DNA from: Paenibacillus piri
GTDB lineage: Bacteria; Bacillota; Bacilli; Paenibacillales; NBRC-103111
NCBI RefSeq assembly: GCF_004354045.1
Contig: NZ_SMRT01000003.1
Span: 450,727-514,726 of the forward strand
Length of the DNA stretch: 64,000 bases
Direction of reading: 5' to 3'
The translations under genes and the position numbers were made by a program. Each line of letters begins with the position of its first letter. Positions within the stretch are counted from its first letter, which is position 1. A model generated the notes under the pieces. The model worked only from the letters and a program-made list of their open reading frames with translations, was not told the origin of the DNA and made no database searches. This document shows, piece after piece, positions 50,620 to 59,359 of this stretch.

Positions 50620-51533
50620 ATCTGCTGATTCCGCTGCGCCTGCGGGTTGAAATAATCTTTCGCCTTTTCGATGAACTGCTGCGCCGACGGATGATGGACG
50701 GCCTCCTCTGTAAACAACAGAGAGGTCGTTCTTGTCGTTTGTTCCAGCGCCGGGATAAAACGGATGACGAGATCGTTTTCTTCTATTAAATGGCGGCGCA
50801 AATACGACTCCGGCAGCAAGGTGGCCGTTTTGCAGGTGGATACGAGACGGATGATCGCTTCGAACGAATCGATCTCCATCCGGATATCCGGGTGGAGCGC
50901 ATGCCGGTGAAACAGCTCATCCATCAAGATGCGGTACCAGGTGCCGCGGGAAAACATAATCATCGGCAGCTCGTGAAGGTCGCTTATATCTATGGAAGCT
51001 TTGTCGACGAACGGGTGGCCGACCGGCAGCACAAGGCAAAGATGATCGTCGAACAGCGGGATGCACTGCAGGCCGGGATGCTCGATCTTCGATGCGACGA
51101 GCCCGATATCGACCTTCCGCTCTTTAACGAGCGATACGATTTCATGCGTTTTTCCCGTGATGGCTTTAATGTCCGTATTCGGATAATCCTTAGTATAGAT
51201 CGTGATCAGATCGGGCAGCGTGGATTGCAGTGTGGTCAAGCTTGCGCCGATAATGATGCTGGACGGCTTGGCTGCGGACTTGAACGCCTCCAGCGACAGC
51301 TGCAGCTTACGCTCCAGATGACGCTGCTCCAGGGCGTGCTCGTAGCAGACCTGGCCCGCGCGGGTCAGCTCCAGCCGCTTGCCCTTGCGCCGGAACAGCT
51401 CGACGCCGAGCTCCTCCTCAAGCCGCATAATTTTGCGGGAAAGCGCAGGCTGGGAAATGTTCAGCGTCTGCGAAGCCTTGTTCAAGCTTTCCATTTCGAC
51501 GACGACGGCGAATATATCGATATTTTCAATCAA
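50616..51533 (-). CDS. LysR-family transcriptional regulator
   Basis: 305 residues from TTG 51533, 8 nt after GGAAGG; the frame extends 40 codons further but without a better site. The N-terminal winged helix-turn-helix (IDIFAVVVEMESLNKASQTL, SQPALSRKIMRLEEELGVELF) and the two-lobed periplasmic-binding-like effector domain (SSIIIGASLTTLQSTLPDLI) are standard. It stands divergent from sdhCAB and overlaps the antiporter gene by 4 nt at the 3' end. A role in regulating succinate dehydrogenase is possible. Confidence 0.9.
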   Translation of the reverse strand: MIENIDIFAVVVEMESLNKASQTLNISQPALSRKIMRLEEELGVELFRRKGKRLELTRAGQVCYEHALEQRHLERKLQLSLEAFKSAAKPSSIIIGASLTTLQSTLPDLITIYTKDYPNTDIKAITGKTHEIVSLVKERKVDIGLVASKIEHPGLQCIPLFDDHLCLVLPVGHPFVDKASIDISDLHELPMIMFSRGTWYRILMDELFHRHALHPDIRMEIDSFEAIIRLVSTCKTATLLPESYLRRHLIEENDLVIRFIPALEQTTRTTSLLFTEEAVHHPSAQQFIEKAKDYFNPQAQRNQQI

Positions 51534-51796
51534 CAGGTTTACCTTCCTTCGAAAAGGTGATGATAGTAACGGGCGATTCAGCTCTTGAACGGGACTATCG
51601 ATGAACCGTGAAAACAGCCATTGGAGATGACTCGGTCTCTGCATATGCTCTACGCGCATAAGCGATTATAAATAATAAGCACTTCCATTATAAGCGATAA
51701 AGGAGTAGTATGTATATGTCACGCTTCGTTCACATTTCTTTGCTGCATACTGCATAAAAGATTGTCGATCCATGGAAAATAGGCGTAGCGATTTTA

Positions 51797-51825
51797 TTGA
51801 CGCTTGTTTGCTGCGGGGGTACAAT
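51797..51825 (+). promoter_or_regulatory. sigma-A promoter of sdhCAB
   Basis: -35 TTGACG (51797-51802), 17-nt spacer, -10 TACAAT (51820-51825). Transcription would start about 70 nt before sdhC. GTTAACG and TTTTAACGTTACAC downstream could form an operator. Confidence 0.75.
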
Positions 51826-51899
51826 GAAACATGGTTTGTTAACGTGTGAACCGGCCATTTTAACGTTACACCAATTATTTAAGGGGGGAAAGGAATTCA

Positions 51900-52556
51900 A
51901 TGTTTCGTAACTCGTATTTTTCACGCAAGCTGCATTCATTGCTTGGGGTGATACCGGTCGGCTTCTTTCTGGTCGAGCATCTGCTGACGAACTACAAAGC
52001 GTTCCAGGGCGGTCATACCGCGTTTTTGGAAGGCGTGCAGTGGCTCCACGAGCTGCCTCTCGTTTTGGCTCTCGAAATCTTCGGAATTTGGCTGCCGCTT
52101 CTTTATCATGCCGTTTACGGCTTGTACGTCGCTTACACGGCGCGGAACAACGTGTCGAATTACGGCTATTTCCGCAACCAGATGTTTTTCCTGCAGCGGG
52201 TAACCGGCGTAATCACATTCTTGTTCGTTGCCTGGCATTTCTTCGAAACGCGCTTCCAGATTACATTGGGCAACGTTGCGCAGGAAGCGATCGGCACGCA
52301 AATGCATGCCATTGCCTCGAGTCCTGTCAGCTTCGTTCTGTACTGTATCGGGATCGTCTCCGCCGTCTTCCATTTCAGCAACGGGATGTGGTCTTTCCTG
52401 GTCAGCTGGGGGATTACCGTCGGTCCAAGAGCGCAGCGCGTATCCACTTATGTCTGGATGGGCGTTTTTGTAGTGATGTCCGTCATGTTTATTTTGTCAT
52501 TGACAGCATTTGTCGACCCGCAGTTCCAAAATGTGCCTAAAGTGGCCCAAGGTTAA
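51900..52556 (+). CDS. sdhC: succinate dehydrogenase cytochrome b558 subunit
   Basis: 218 residues, five membrane helices. YFSRKLHSLLGVIPVGFFLVEHLLTNY at the start, LPLLYHAVYGLYVAY, FVAWHFFETRF and YCIGIVSAVFHFSNGMWSFL carry the histidines that hold the two hemes of Bacillus-type diheme SdhC. It anchors the dehydrogenase and passes electrons to menaquinone. GGGGAAAGG precedes the ATG. Coupled to sdhA, 16 nt later. Confidence 0.95.
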   Translation: MFRNSYFSRKLHSLLGVIPVGFFLVEHLLTNYKAFQGGHTAFLEGVQWLHELPLVLALEIFGIWLPLLYHAVYGLYVAYTARNNVSNYGYFRNQMFFLQRVTGVITFLFVAWHFFETRFQITLGNVAQEAIGTQMHAIASSPVSFVLYCIGIVSAVFHFSNGMWSFLVSWGITVGPRAQRVSTYVWMGVFVVMSVMFILSLTAFVDPQFQNVPKVAQG

Positions 52557-52572
52557 GGAGGAGTGAACAACT

Positions 52573-54330
52573 ATGGCTAATTCAAAAGTAATCGTGGTCG
52601 GCGGAGGCCTGGCAGGCTTAATGGCTGTCATCAAAGCCGCGGAAGCCGGGGTTCACGTCAACCTGTTTTCCTTGGTTCCTGTTAAACGCTCTCACTCCGT
52701 TTGTGCCCAGGGGGGAATTAACGGAGCGGTTAATACAAAAGGGGAAGGCGATTCCACATGGGAGCACTTTGACGATACCGTGTACGGCGGCGACTTCCTG
52801 GCGAATCAACCTCCGGTTAAAGCGATGTGCGACGCGGCGCCGGGCATTATCCACCTGATGGACCGGATGGGCGTTATGTTCAACCGTACGCCGGAAGGTC
52901 TGCTCGATTTCCGCCGTTTCGGAGGGACGCAGTATCACCGTACAGCATTCGCCGGCGCGACGACCGGCCAACAGCTGCTGTACGCGTTGGATGAGCAGGT
53001 ACGCCGCTTTGAAACCGCCGGACTTGTAACCAAGTACGAGCATTACGAATTCCTCGGCGCCGTGCTTGACGACGACGGCGTATGCCGCGGCGTGTCCGCG
53101 CAGGATCTTCGTTCGATGGAAGTGCAGACGTTTGCAGCGGATGCCGTTATTTTGGCGACGGGCGGTCCCGGAATTATTTTCGGCAAAACGACGAATTCGG
53201 TTATTAACACAGGCACGGCCGCGAGCGCAGTTTACCAGCAGGGCGTCAACTACGCGAACGGCGAAATGATCCAGATTCACCCGACGGCGATTCCCGGCGA
53301 CGACAAGCTGCGTCTGATGTCCGAGTCGGCGCGCGGCGAGGGCGGCCGGATCTGGACATACAAGGACGGCAAGCCTTGGTACTTCCTTGAAGAAAAGTAT
53401 CCGGCTTACGGAAATCTGGTGCCCCGCGATATCGCGACACGTGAAATTTTTGCGGTGTGCGTTGACGAGAAGCTCGGCATCAACGGCGAGAACATGGTTT
53501 ACCTTGACCTGTCCCATAAAGATCCGAAGGAACTGGACGTCAAGCTGGGCGGCATTATCGAAATCTATGAGAAGTTCATGGGCGACGATCCGCGTAAAAT
53601 TCCGATGAAAATTTTCCCGGCCGTTCACTATTCGATGGGCGGTATGTGGGTCGACTTTAATCAAATGACGAATATTCCAGGTTTGTTCGCCTGTGGCGAG
53701 TGCGAGTATCAATATCACGGCGCCAACCGTCTCGGCGCAAACTCGCTGTTGTCCGCGATCTACGGGGGTATGGTGACCGGTCCGAAAGCGATCGAGTACA
53801 TCAAAGGCTTGTCCAAGCATACGGAAGATATTTCGTCCACCGTCTTCGACCGCGAGAAGAAAAAACAAACGGATAAATATGAAGGCTTGCTGAACATGGA
53901 CGGCCAGGAAAATGCGTACGTGCTTCACAAGGAGCTTGGCGAATGGATGACCAACAATATGACGGTCGTTCGTTACAACAAGAAGCTGGAAGAGACGATC
54001 GATAAAATCAACGAGCTAAAGCAGCGTTACCGCAACATCAGCATGACCGATACGGCCCGCTGGAACAACCAGGGCGTGGCGTTTACCCGTCAGCTGTGGA
54101 ATATGCTGGAGCTGGCCCATGTGATGACGAAAGGCGCACTGCTTCGCGATGAGAGCCGGGGCGCGCATTACAAGCCGGAATTCCCAGAACGCGATGATGA
54201 TAACTTCTTGAAAACGACGAAAGCCACATGGACCCCGGAAGGACCGACGATTGAGTGGGAAGAAGTGGACGTATCGCTGATCAAGCCGCGTAAACGCGAC
54301 TATTCGACGGATAAGAAGGGAGGACATTAA
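52573..54330 (+). CDS. sdhA: succinate dehydrogenase flavoprotein subunit
   Basis: 585 residues. FAD motif VIVVGGGLAGLMAVIKAAEAG; the covalent-FAD histidine region RSHSVCAQGGINGAV; substrate and catalytic motifs MIQIHPTAIPG, RGEGGRIW, PAVHYSMGGMWVDF and GECEYQYHGANRLGANSLLS. It oxidises succinate to fumarate on the inner membrane face. AAGGAGGAG precedes the ATG. Confidence 0.96.
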   Translation: MANSKVIVVGGGLAGLMAVIKAAEAGVHVNLFSLVPVKRSHSVCAQGGINGAVNTKGEGDSTWEHFDDTVYGGDFLANQPPVKAMCDAAPGIIHLMDRMGVMFNRTPEGLLDFRRFGGTQYHRTAFAGATTGQQLLYALDEQVRRFETAGLVTKYEHYEFLGAVLDDDGVCRGVSAQDLRSMEVQTFAADAVILATGGPGIIFGKTTNSVINTGTAASAVYQQGVNYANGEMIQIHPTAIPGDDKLRLMSESARGEGGRIWTYKDGKPWYFLEEKYPAYGNLVPRDIATREIFAVCVDEKLGINGENMVYLDLSHKDPKELDVKLGGIIEIYEKFMGDDPRKIPMKIFPAVHYSMGGMWVDFNQMTNIPGLFACGECEYQYHGANRLGANSLLSAIYGGMVTGPKAIEYIKGLSKHTEDISSTVFDREKKKQTDKYEGLLNMDGQENAYVLHKELGEWMTNNMTVVRYNKKLEETIDKINELKQRYRNISMTDTARWNNQGVAFTRQLWNMLELAHVMTKGALLRDESRGAHYKPEFPERDDDNFLKTTKATWTPEGPTIEWEEVDVSLIKPRKRDYSTDKKGGH

Positions 54331-54332
54331 TC

Positions 54333-55097
54333 ATGGCTGAAACGACGACTGCCGGCAAAAAAGTCAAATTTATCGTGACCCGTCAAGATTCGCCTGAAAG
54401 CAAGCCGTATACGGAGGAATTTGAAGTTCCATACCGCCCGAATATGAACGTCATCAGCGCGTTGATGGAAGTGCAGCGCAACCCGACCAATGCGCAGGGC
54501 AATAAAACAACGCCGGTATGCTGGGAATCGAACTGTCTGGAGGAAGTATGCGGAGCCTGTTCGATGGTCATCAACGGCAAACCGCGTCAAGCCTGTTCCG
54601 CCCTGGTCGATAAGCTGGAGCAGCCGGTACGCATTGCGCCGATGAATACGTTCCCGGTCGTTCGCGACCTCGTTATTAACCGCGAGCGGATGTTCTCCGC
54701 ATTGAAGCGGGTAAAAGCCTGGATACCGATCGACGGTACGTATGACCTCGGTCCCGGACCGCGGATGGCGGAATCGAAGCGCCAATGGGCTTACGAGCTG
54801 TCCAAGTGCATGACCTGCGGCGTATGTCTGGAATCATGTCCGAACGTCAACGACAAAACGACCTTTATCGGACCTGCCGCGATCTCGCAGGTGCGTCTGT
54901 TCAACGCTCATCCAACGGGCGAAATGAACGCGGAGGAACGTCTGGACGCCTTGATGGAGGACGGCGGCATCGAAGGCTGCGGCAACTCGCAGAACTGCGT
55001 ACGCTCATGTCCGAAGGGCATTCCGTTGACGACCTCGATCGCTGCAATGAACAAAGACACGACGAAGCATTTGTTCAAGAAATGGCTCGGCATGTAG
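54333..55097 (+). CDS. sdhB: succinate dehydrogenase iron-sulfur subunit
   Basis: 254 residues. The N-terminal [2Fe-2S] domain has CWESNCLEEVCGACSMVING and a later CSAL; the C-terminal domain has CMTCGVCLESCPN and GCGNSQNCVRSCPKGIP for the [4Fe-4S] and [3Fe-4S] clusters. It passes electrons from FAD to SdhC. It begins 2 nt after the sdhA stop, with AAGAAGGGAGG inside the end of sdhA. Confidence 0.96.
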   Translation: MAETTTAGKKVKFIVTRQDSPESKPYTEEFEVPYRPNMNVISALMEVQRNPTNAQGNKTTPVCWESNCLEEVCGACSMVINGKPRQACSALVDKLEQPVRIAPMNTFPVVRDLVINRERMFSALKRVKAWIPIDGTYDLGPGPRMAESKRQWAYELSKCMTCGVCLESCPNVNDKTTFIGPAAISQVRLFNAHPTGEMNAEERLDALMEDGGIEGCGNSQNCVRSCPKGIPLTTSIAAMNKDTTKHLFKKWLGM

Positions 55098-55112
55098 CCG
55101 ACAGCCTGCTTC

Positions 55113-55152
55113 AGGCTCGAATGGACTTGGTCGTCCATTCGGGCTTTTTTAG
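55113..55152 (+). terminator. intrinsic terminator after sdhB
   Basis: GCTCGAATGGAC pairs with GTCCATTCGGGC, followed by TTTTTT. Confidence 0.9.
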
Positions 55153-55258
55153 TCGCGCTACCCGACATACGCGCTCGTTCTCGAAGGACGTCAAAACCGA
55201 TTAATTTTGAGCATGGAAATGAGCTTGGGTAGGGATGGCTTGCTATAGGCGCCATAAC

Positions 55259-55315
55259 AAAAAGCCCCCGTCTCTGCGGAGCGATCGGGCGGGCCGCGGA
55301 GAGGGAGCTTTTACT
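55259..55315 (-). terminator. intrinsic terminator after the CDF gene
   Basis: On the minus strand AAGCTCCCTCTCCGC pairs with GCAGAGACGGGGGCTT (some mismatches), followed by TTTTTG. Confidence 0.75.
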
Positions 55316-55324
55316 ACTTTCAGA

Positions 55325-56296
55325 TTATGTTGTGATCGGTAAGTCGTGCAAGCTTTTTTCTTCCTCTTTATGGCGAAGAAACTCTTTACCGTAATCGCCG
55401 TGAGGATGAATGTTGGCATGCTCCATCTGAATGGTGGAATGCTCGATGCCGTATTTTTCTTTCAGTGTCTCATTAATGGCGAGAATGATGCAGAACGGTT
55501 GAATTTTATCGTCAATGAAAACATGGGCGGTTAACGAATAGTGATCCGATGAGATGGCCCACAGATGCATTTCATGGACGTCCTCAACGCCCTCCACTTC
55601 GGCTATCGCATGGCGCACATCGTCCAAATCGAAGCGCGAAGGTACGGATTCCATCAGGATGAGGTACGATTCCTTAATAATTTTCCAGCCGCCGGTAAAA
55701 ATAATCGCACCGATCACCATACTGATCAACGGATCGAACCACTGCAAGCCTGTAAAATAGATGAGTACCGCGGACACGATAACTCCGACGGAGCTTAACA
55801 GATCGCCGATGAAATGCCAGAGTGCGCTCTGCACATTCAAATTTTGTTCTTCCTTCATGCTGCGGCTGAGTACCAGCGTCAGCACCACGTTGACGATCAG
55901 TCCGATCGAGGCAATGATCAGCATCAGCTTGAAGTCAATCTGCTCGGGACGAATGAAACGGCGAATGCCTTCTATAAAGATTCCGATAGCGATAATCGCC
56001 AACGCCAGACCGTTCAGAAATGAAGCGACGATTTCAAAACGCAAATAGCCAAACGTAAACCGTGCGTTGGGCGGCCGTGTAGCCAAGTAAATGGCAATCA
56101 TGCTCAGCCCGAGCGCAAGCACGTCCGATATCATATGAGCGGAGTCCGACAATAGAGCCAGCGAATTGGAAAGCAGCCCTCCGATAATTTCAACGATAGT
56201 AAAAAATAAGGTCAGCAGCAGCGTAATCCACAAGGTTTTCTTGGATTTCGATTGTTCTTTCACATGATGCAAATGATGATAGTCATATTCCTCCAT
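55325..56296 (-). CDS. cation diffusion facilitator (CzcD/ZitB type)
   Basis: 323 residues. A His-rich N-terminus (EEYDYHHLHHVKEQS), then six helices with the metal site residues in ALLSDSAHMISDVLALGLS (helix 2, SDxxHxxxD) and SALWHFIGDLLSSVGVIVSA (helix 5, HxxxD), then a cytoplasmic C-terminal domain with VEDVHEMHLWAIS and the H-x-T-I-Q-x-E-H region. Six-helix CDF proteins export Zn2+ or similar metals by proton exchange. GGGGTG lies close upstream. Confidence 0.93.
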   Translation of the reverse strand: MEEYDYHHLHHVKEQSKSKKTLWITLLLTLFFTIVEIIGGLLSNSLALLSDSAHMISDVLALGLSMIAIYLATRPPNARFTFGYLRFEIVASFLNGLALAIIAIGIFIEGIRRFIRPEQIDFKLMLIIASIGLIVNVVLTLVLSRSMKEEQNLNVQSALWHFIGDLLSSVGVIVSAVLIYFTGLQWFDPLISMVIGAIIFTGGWKIIKESYLILMESVPSRFDLDDVRHAIAEVEGVEDVHEMHLWAISSDHYSLTAHVFIDDKIQPFCIILAINETLKEKYGIEHSTIQMEHANIHPHGDYGKEFLRHKEEEKSLHDLPITT

Positions 56297-56383
56297 AGCC
56301 TTTCACCCCCGTAACGAAATTCTGTTCTGCTATGGATTATACGTCAAGGTCTGAATTTTGGCAAATACTTTAATTGATAGCGA

Positions 56384-56468
56384 TTTTCAGTCATTTGAGA
56401 GTGTTTATCAATGGTTTGATAAGTTTTATCAGTGATATGAGAGTTTTTCTCAATGATTCGATCATTTT
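56384..56468. repeat. degenerate ~20-bp tandem repeat
   Basis: Four units beginning TTTTCAGTCATTTGAGAGTG, TTTATCAATGGTTTGATAAG, TTTTATCAGTGATATGAGAG and TTTTTCTCAATGATTCGATC. Common skeleton TTTTATCANTGATTTGAGAG; each contains ATCA/TGAT or TCTCA/TGAGA arms that pair across neighbours. Confidence 0.6.
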
Positions 56469-56768
56469 CGAATTCGAAGCGATATTGCTGCATGCAATTT
56501 AACGCTTTCAATTTTGTTACATAAATGAAATATTTCTGTTATCGTTTTAACATGTAAGAGGAGTATTATAATAAACAAGACCCCCTTTTTAATATAAACT
56601 CTTGCAGGCCCGCCCCGTTGGCGGGTCTCTTTTTTTGTAGACATGGCAAATAGCCCTAACAAAGCAAGGTTTTGCGGGGTGTAGAAGTAATAGTATGGGG
56701 ATGTTTTAGAGAAATTGGAAGGATATTGGAAGGAAACTTGTGTAATCGACGTCTCCAAGTGAGTGAGA
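56469..56768. other. gene-free, AT-rich stretch with an orphan terminator
   Basis: No convincing gene. A 116-codon frame on the minus strand has no ribosome site and low-complexity content. At 56604-56638 GGCCCGCC pairs with GGCGGGTC around CCGTT and is followed by seven T on the plus strand, though no plus-strand gene ends there; a small RNA transcribed from about 56550 is possible. Confidence 0.4.
56604..56638 (+). terminator. orphan intrinsic terminator
   Basis: Strong 8-bp GC stem (GGCCCGCC/GGCGGGTC) with a T-run, not preceded by a recognisable gene on that strand; GTAAGAGGAG lies about 50 nt upstream. Confidence 0.7.
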
Positions 56769-57011
56769 TTATTTATATTCGGGTTCTGGTTCTGTTTGAA
56801 CGTCCTTATCATCGAGATAGCCTTTCCAATGCTTTATAACAAAATCTTTATCTTCGTAATCATCACCTGCCGCGGCTTTTTCCTTTAGCATGTTTTGCCT
56901 TCTAATCTCAAGTTGCTTCACTACAAAATCAGAAATGGATATCGAACGATTTCCAGCGTTTGTTTTGGTACCAGCTTGTAGTTGGTTTTTAACGATTATT
57001 TCTTTGTTCAT
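56769..57011 (-). pseudogene. probable phage-type integrase (tyrosine recombinase) fragment
   Basis: 80 residues. KNQLQAGTKTNAGNRSISIS followed by DFVVKQLEIRRQ is like the catalytic-domain segment of tyrosine recombinases (xTKTxxGxRxIxLxDxVxxxLxxxR), where the Arg of the R-H-R-Y set sits later and is absent. The frame is only a piece of a full integrase of about 370 residues. It begins the accessory region. I cannot rule out an unrelated small protein. Confidence 0.55.
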
Positions 57012-57093
57012 TACAGATTATGTTGAATTAGCATTCACCTTATTACGTTAAATGACTTGAATTATTAAGGCTTTTAGGAAAAATAATATAGAT

Positions 57094-57324
57094 ATGGAGA
57101 TAGATAATGACGTTGCTGTCATTCGACCCTACTACGACCCAATTGATTACGAGCGTGTAAATGATACTTTTATATATTCTAGCCATAGACTATTTTATTG
57201 GGCCAAGAGCCTTCACATAATATATACTTCCAAAACCGGATGGATTGAGGTTAATAACAAGTGGTGTTATATTCCATTAGCAGGAACTGATTTTTTCGTA
57301 ATTGACAAAACAAAACTGCACTAG
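57094..57324 (+). CDS. hypothetical protein
   Basis: 76 residues, rich in aromatic residues (IRPYYDPIDYERVNDTFIYS; WIEVNNKWCYIPLAG), no hydrophobic helix. No good ribosome site, AT-rich codons unlike the core genome. I do not recognise it; it may be a fragment of a larger gene. Confidence 0.35.
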   Translation: MEIDNDVAVIRPYYDPIDYERVNDTFIYSSHRLFYWAKSLHIIYTSKTGWIEVNNKWCYIPLAGTDFFVIDKTKLH

Positions 57325-57498
57325 GGTAACTAACCTGTATAGACTTCAATATTGGAAATGAAAGGGCGATATGACGGTCGGGTGTCGTTTGTAACAACAT
57401 AGACACCTTGGACAGTACCCAATTTTGGACAGACTTATCCCGTTGGTGATTCATTTCTTTTTTAGGCTCTGTTATCCTTGATTGTTGATTCCTAGCCA

Positions 57499-57533
57499 AA
57501 AGAAAAACCGCCCTATCAATCATAAGGCGGTAA
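57499..57533 (-). terminator. intrinsic terminator after the VOC-family gene
   Basis: On the minus strand ACCGCC pairs with GGCGGT around about 13 nt, followed by TTTTCTTTT. It lies about 75 nt after the stop. Confidence 0.7.
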
Positions 57534-57608
57534 ATTCTGAACTAACGTTTTCCGTTATCAATGACTCGTGGTACGGTCTTCCCCCAGTCTGTAACGGCAA
57601 AGTGCACT

Positions 57609-58103
57609 TTATCCCTCATACGCTTGCATCAAAGTTTTTATGTCAATTTTACTCTTCGTTTGGAGCAATGCTTTCATAACTCTTTCTGATTTTTCTGGAT
57701 CTGGGTCGCTTACCATCTCGGTTAGAGTGGAAGGAATAATTTGCCACGACACGCCATACTTATCTTTTAGCCAACCGCAGTTTTGAGCCTTTTCATCTCC
57801 GCCTTCGGAGAGTTTTTCCCAAAAATAGTCCAATTCATCTTGATCTTCACAGTTCACGATAAATGATATTGCCTCTGTGAATTTGAAATACGGACCGCCA
57901 TTTAAGGCTACGAATTGTTGCCCGTCCAGTTGAAATCCCACAGTCATTACGGTTCCTTCTGGTATCCCGTGATTATTTTTGCCATGGTGAGTGATTCTTC
58001 CTATCTTCGAATTTTTAAAAATAGAAGTGTACAGCTCTGCCGCCTGTTCGGCTTGTGTATCGAACCACAAGTTTGGCGTGATTTTTTGGATTTTGTTATT
58101 CAT
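57609..58103 (-). CDS. VOC-superfamily protein (PhnB / 3-demethylubiquinone methyltransferase-like)
   Basis: 164 residues from ATG 58103, 8 nt after GGAGG. KITPNLWFDTQAEQAAELYT, VGFQLDGQQFVALNGGPYFK, WEKLSEGGDEKAQNCGWLKD and YGVSWQIIPSTLTEM match the PhnB-type glyoxalase-like family that is often misnamed 3-demethylubiquinone-9 3-methyltransferase. Cytoplasmic, no known substrate. It is AT-richer than the core and lies within mobile-element debris, so horizontal gain is likely. Confidence 0.88.
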   Translation of the reverse strand: MNNKIQKITPNLWFDTQAEQAAELYTSIFKNSKIGRITHHGKNNHGIPEGTVMTVGFQLDGQQFVALNGGPYFKFTEAISFIVNCEDQDELDYFWEKLSEGGDEKAQNCGWLKDKYGVSWQIIPSTLTEMVSDPDPEKSERVMKALLQTKSKIDIKTLMQAYEG

Positions 58104-58200
58104 ATTTTTTTCCTCCTTAATATTCAAGCGTTTAAGTAGGTTTATACACAATACAGATTAGCATAAAAAATGAGCCATGGTTTCTTTCAAATTGCTATGT

Positions 58201-58536
58201 TTAAAAAGTTACAGATGTAAAAATTAAGCATATCACAAATAAACTAATCTGCCCGTTAACGGAACGAGGCCACCGATTGTATTCCTGCGGCAGTTGAGAG
58301 CTATTTGATGCTAACTCCGCACATTCGCAAAATATACACCATGCTCCATCCACTTTGTGCTCAAATTCAGCTGGCGTTGAATATTGAATAGAGGAATGAG
58401 CGCGCTCGTTGTTCTTCTGAGCTTCCTCACGGGTCATGTCCGTCACCCACTTCTCATTCGGTTTATTAGCTGTAAACTCTTGATTTAACACGTTGTCATG
58501 AACGGGAAGGTCATGTTTCGAGTTCGTTGTCGCCAT
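58201..58536 (-). pseudogene. IS3-family OrfB transposase, internally deleted
   Basis: The frame keeps an N-terminal piece (NQEFTANKPNEKWVTDMT) fused to the C-terminal NNERAHSSIQYSTPAEFE, losing most of the DDE domain; the tail after it is unrelated. Confidence 0.85.
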
Positions 58537-58805
58537 AACATCTTCTCCAGTCGGTACTCGAAGCGGTATTCATGGATAAATTCATATTTTACCGACGTCT
58601 TTTGCGAAGAAATGCATGGCCATTTTTAAGATCTCGTTCTTGATCCAGCCGTATAGCGTATTGTCGTTAATCTTTAGCTCGCGGGCTACCTCCGCCACCG
58701 GCTTTCCGCTTTCCTTGATATACTACACCGTCTTTTTCTTGTACGCTTCGTCATAGAGTGGTTTTTCATTTTGACACAGTTCTCCGAATTAAGTCATTCC
58801 ATCAG
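58201..58805 (-). mobile_element. decayed IS3-family insertion sequence
   Basis: Two fragments read leftwards. OrfA-like: from about 58770 down, YDEAYKKKTV, then a TAG stop, then YIKESGKPVAEVARELKIND and NTLYGWIKNEIL, an IS3-type helix-turn-helix protein. OrfB-like: 58536-58201, start HDLPVHDNVLNQEFTANKPN then EKWVTDMT, and after an internal deletion NNERAHSSIQYSTPAEFE, the C-terminal end of an IS150-type transposase. The catalytic core is missing, so it is inactive. The right end may be near GACACAGTTCTCCGAATTAA at 58775-58795. Confidence 0.85.
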
Positions 58806-58833
58806 TTTAATCCGTGTCTACTATTTAGTCTAG

Positions 58834-59019
58834 CATCACTACTTCGGTATAGGAAACGTAAAGAAGAAGTTTCAACGACTAGATGAATGGACTCGCGTGA
58901 GGGTACGAGCTTTTATGCGCAAAAAGAAATCTACGGTTTCTAATTCGCTGATACCCAATATAGTATTGGAATCGTCAGGAACGGTATTTCTAACAAATCT
59001 ACTCACCACACGTTCCTAA
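58834..59019 (+). pseudogene. C-terminal fragment of a group II intron maturase
   Basis: A stop codon (TAG) precedes the homologous part in frame. ELDEW-like FQRLDEWTRVRVRAF is the maturase-domain landmark. Confidence 0.8.
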
Positions 59020-59164
59020 TTCAGGAGTGAAATAAGCAATCCGGCGACGGATGAAGAGAACTCACTCCTGAAGATGGGGAACTGACGAAGGAAAGCCGTG
59101 TGCGGGAAGCCCGCATACACGGTTTGACGGGGAGTCCGAGGGAGTAATCCCTCGTCTTACCCTA
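58834..59164 (+). mobile_element. 3' remnant of a group II intron
   Basis: 58834-59019 encodes the last residues of an intron-encoded reverse transcriptase/maturase (HYFGIGNVKKKFQRLDEWTR, then VRVRAFMRKKKSTVSNSLIP). Behind it, 59092-59125 folds as domain V: AAGCCGTGTGCGGGAAGCCC..GCATACACGGTTT, followed by a domain VI-like hairpin GAGGGA/TCCCTC and the end CTTACCCTAC near 59164. Reverse transcriptase core and intron 5' part are missing, so it is inactive. Confidence 0.88.
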
Positions 59165-59359
59165 CTGGGTTATGAACACGACTGTATACTAAAAACCACT
59201 CTATTAGCGGATTCTGGATTGCGGATTTATTGGCAAAATCCGCTTTCAACCAACACCTTAAAGAAATAACTGCATTTACTGAAATTAAATTCTGCAGAAA
59301 GGAGCAACGGTTTTAGATTCCCAGTAACATTTTGGCGGCGAAAGGAGTCTCATTGGAAA

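Noticed and set aside
52618..53928. 436-codon frame on the minus strand
   Set aside because: Antisense shadow of sdhA with no ribosome site or motifs.
56462..56812. 116-codon frame on the minus strand
   Set aside because: Low complexity and crosses an intrinsic terminator; no start signal.
57251..57523. 90-codon frame on the minus strand in the accessory region
   Set aside because: No motif and no ribosome site; overlaps another uncertain frame and a terminator.
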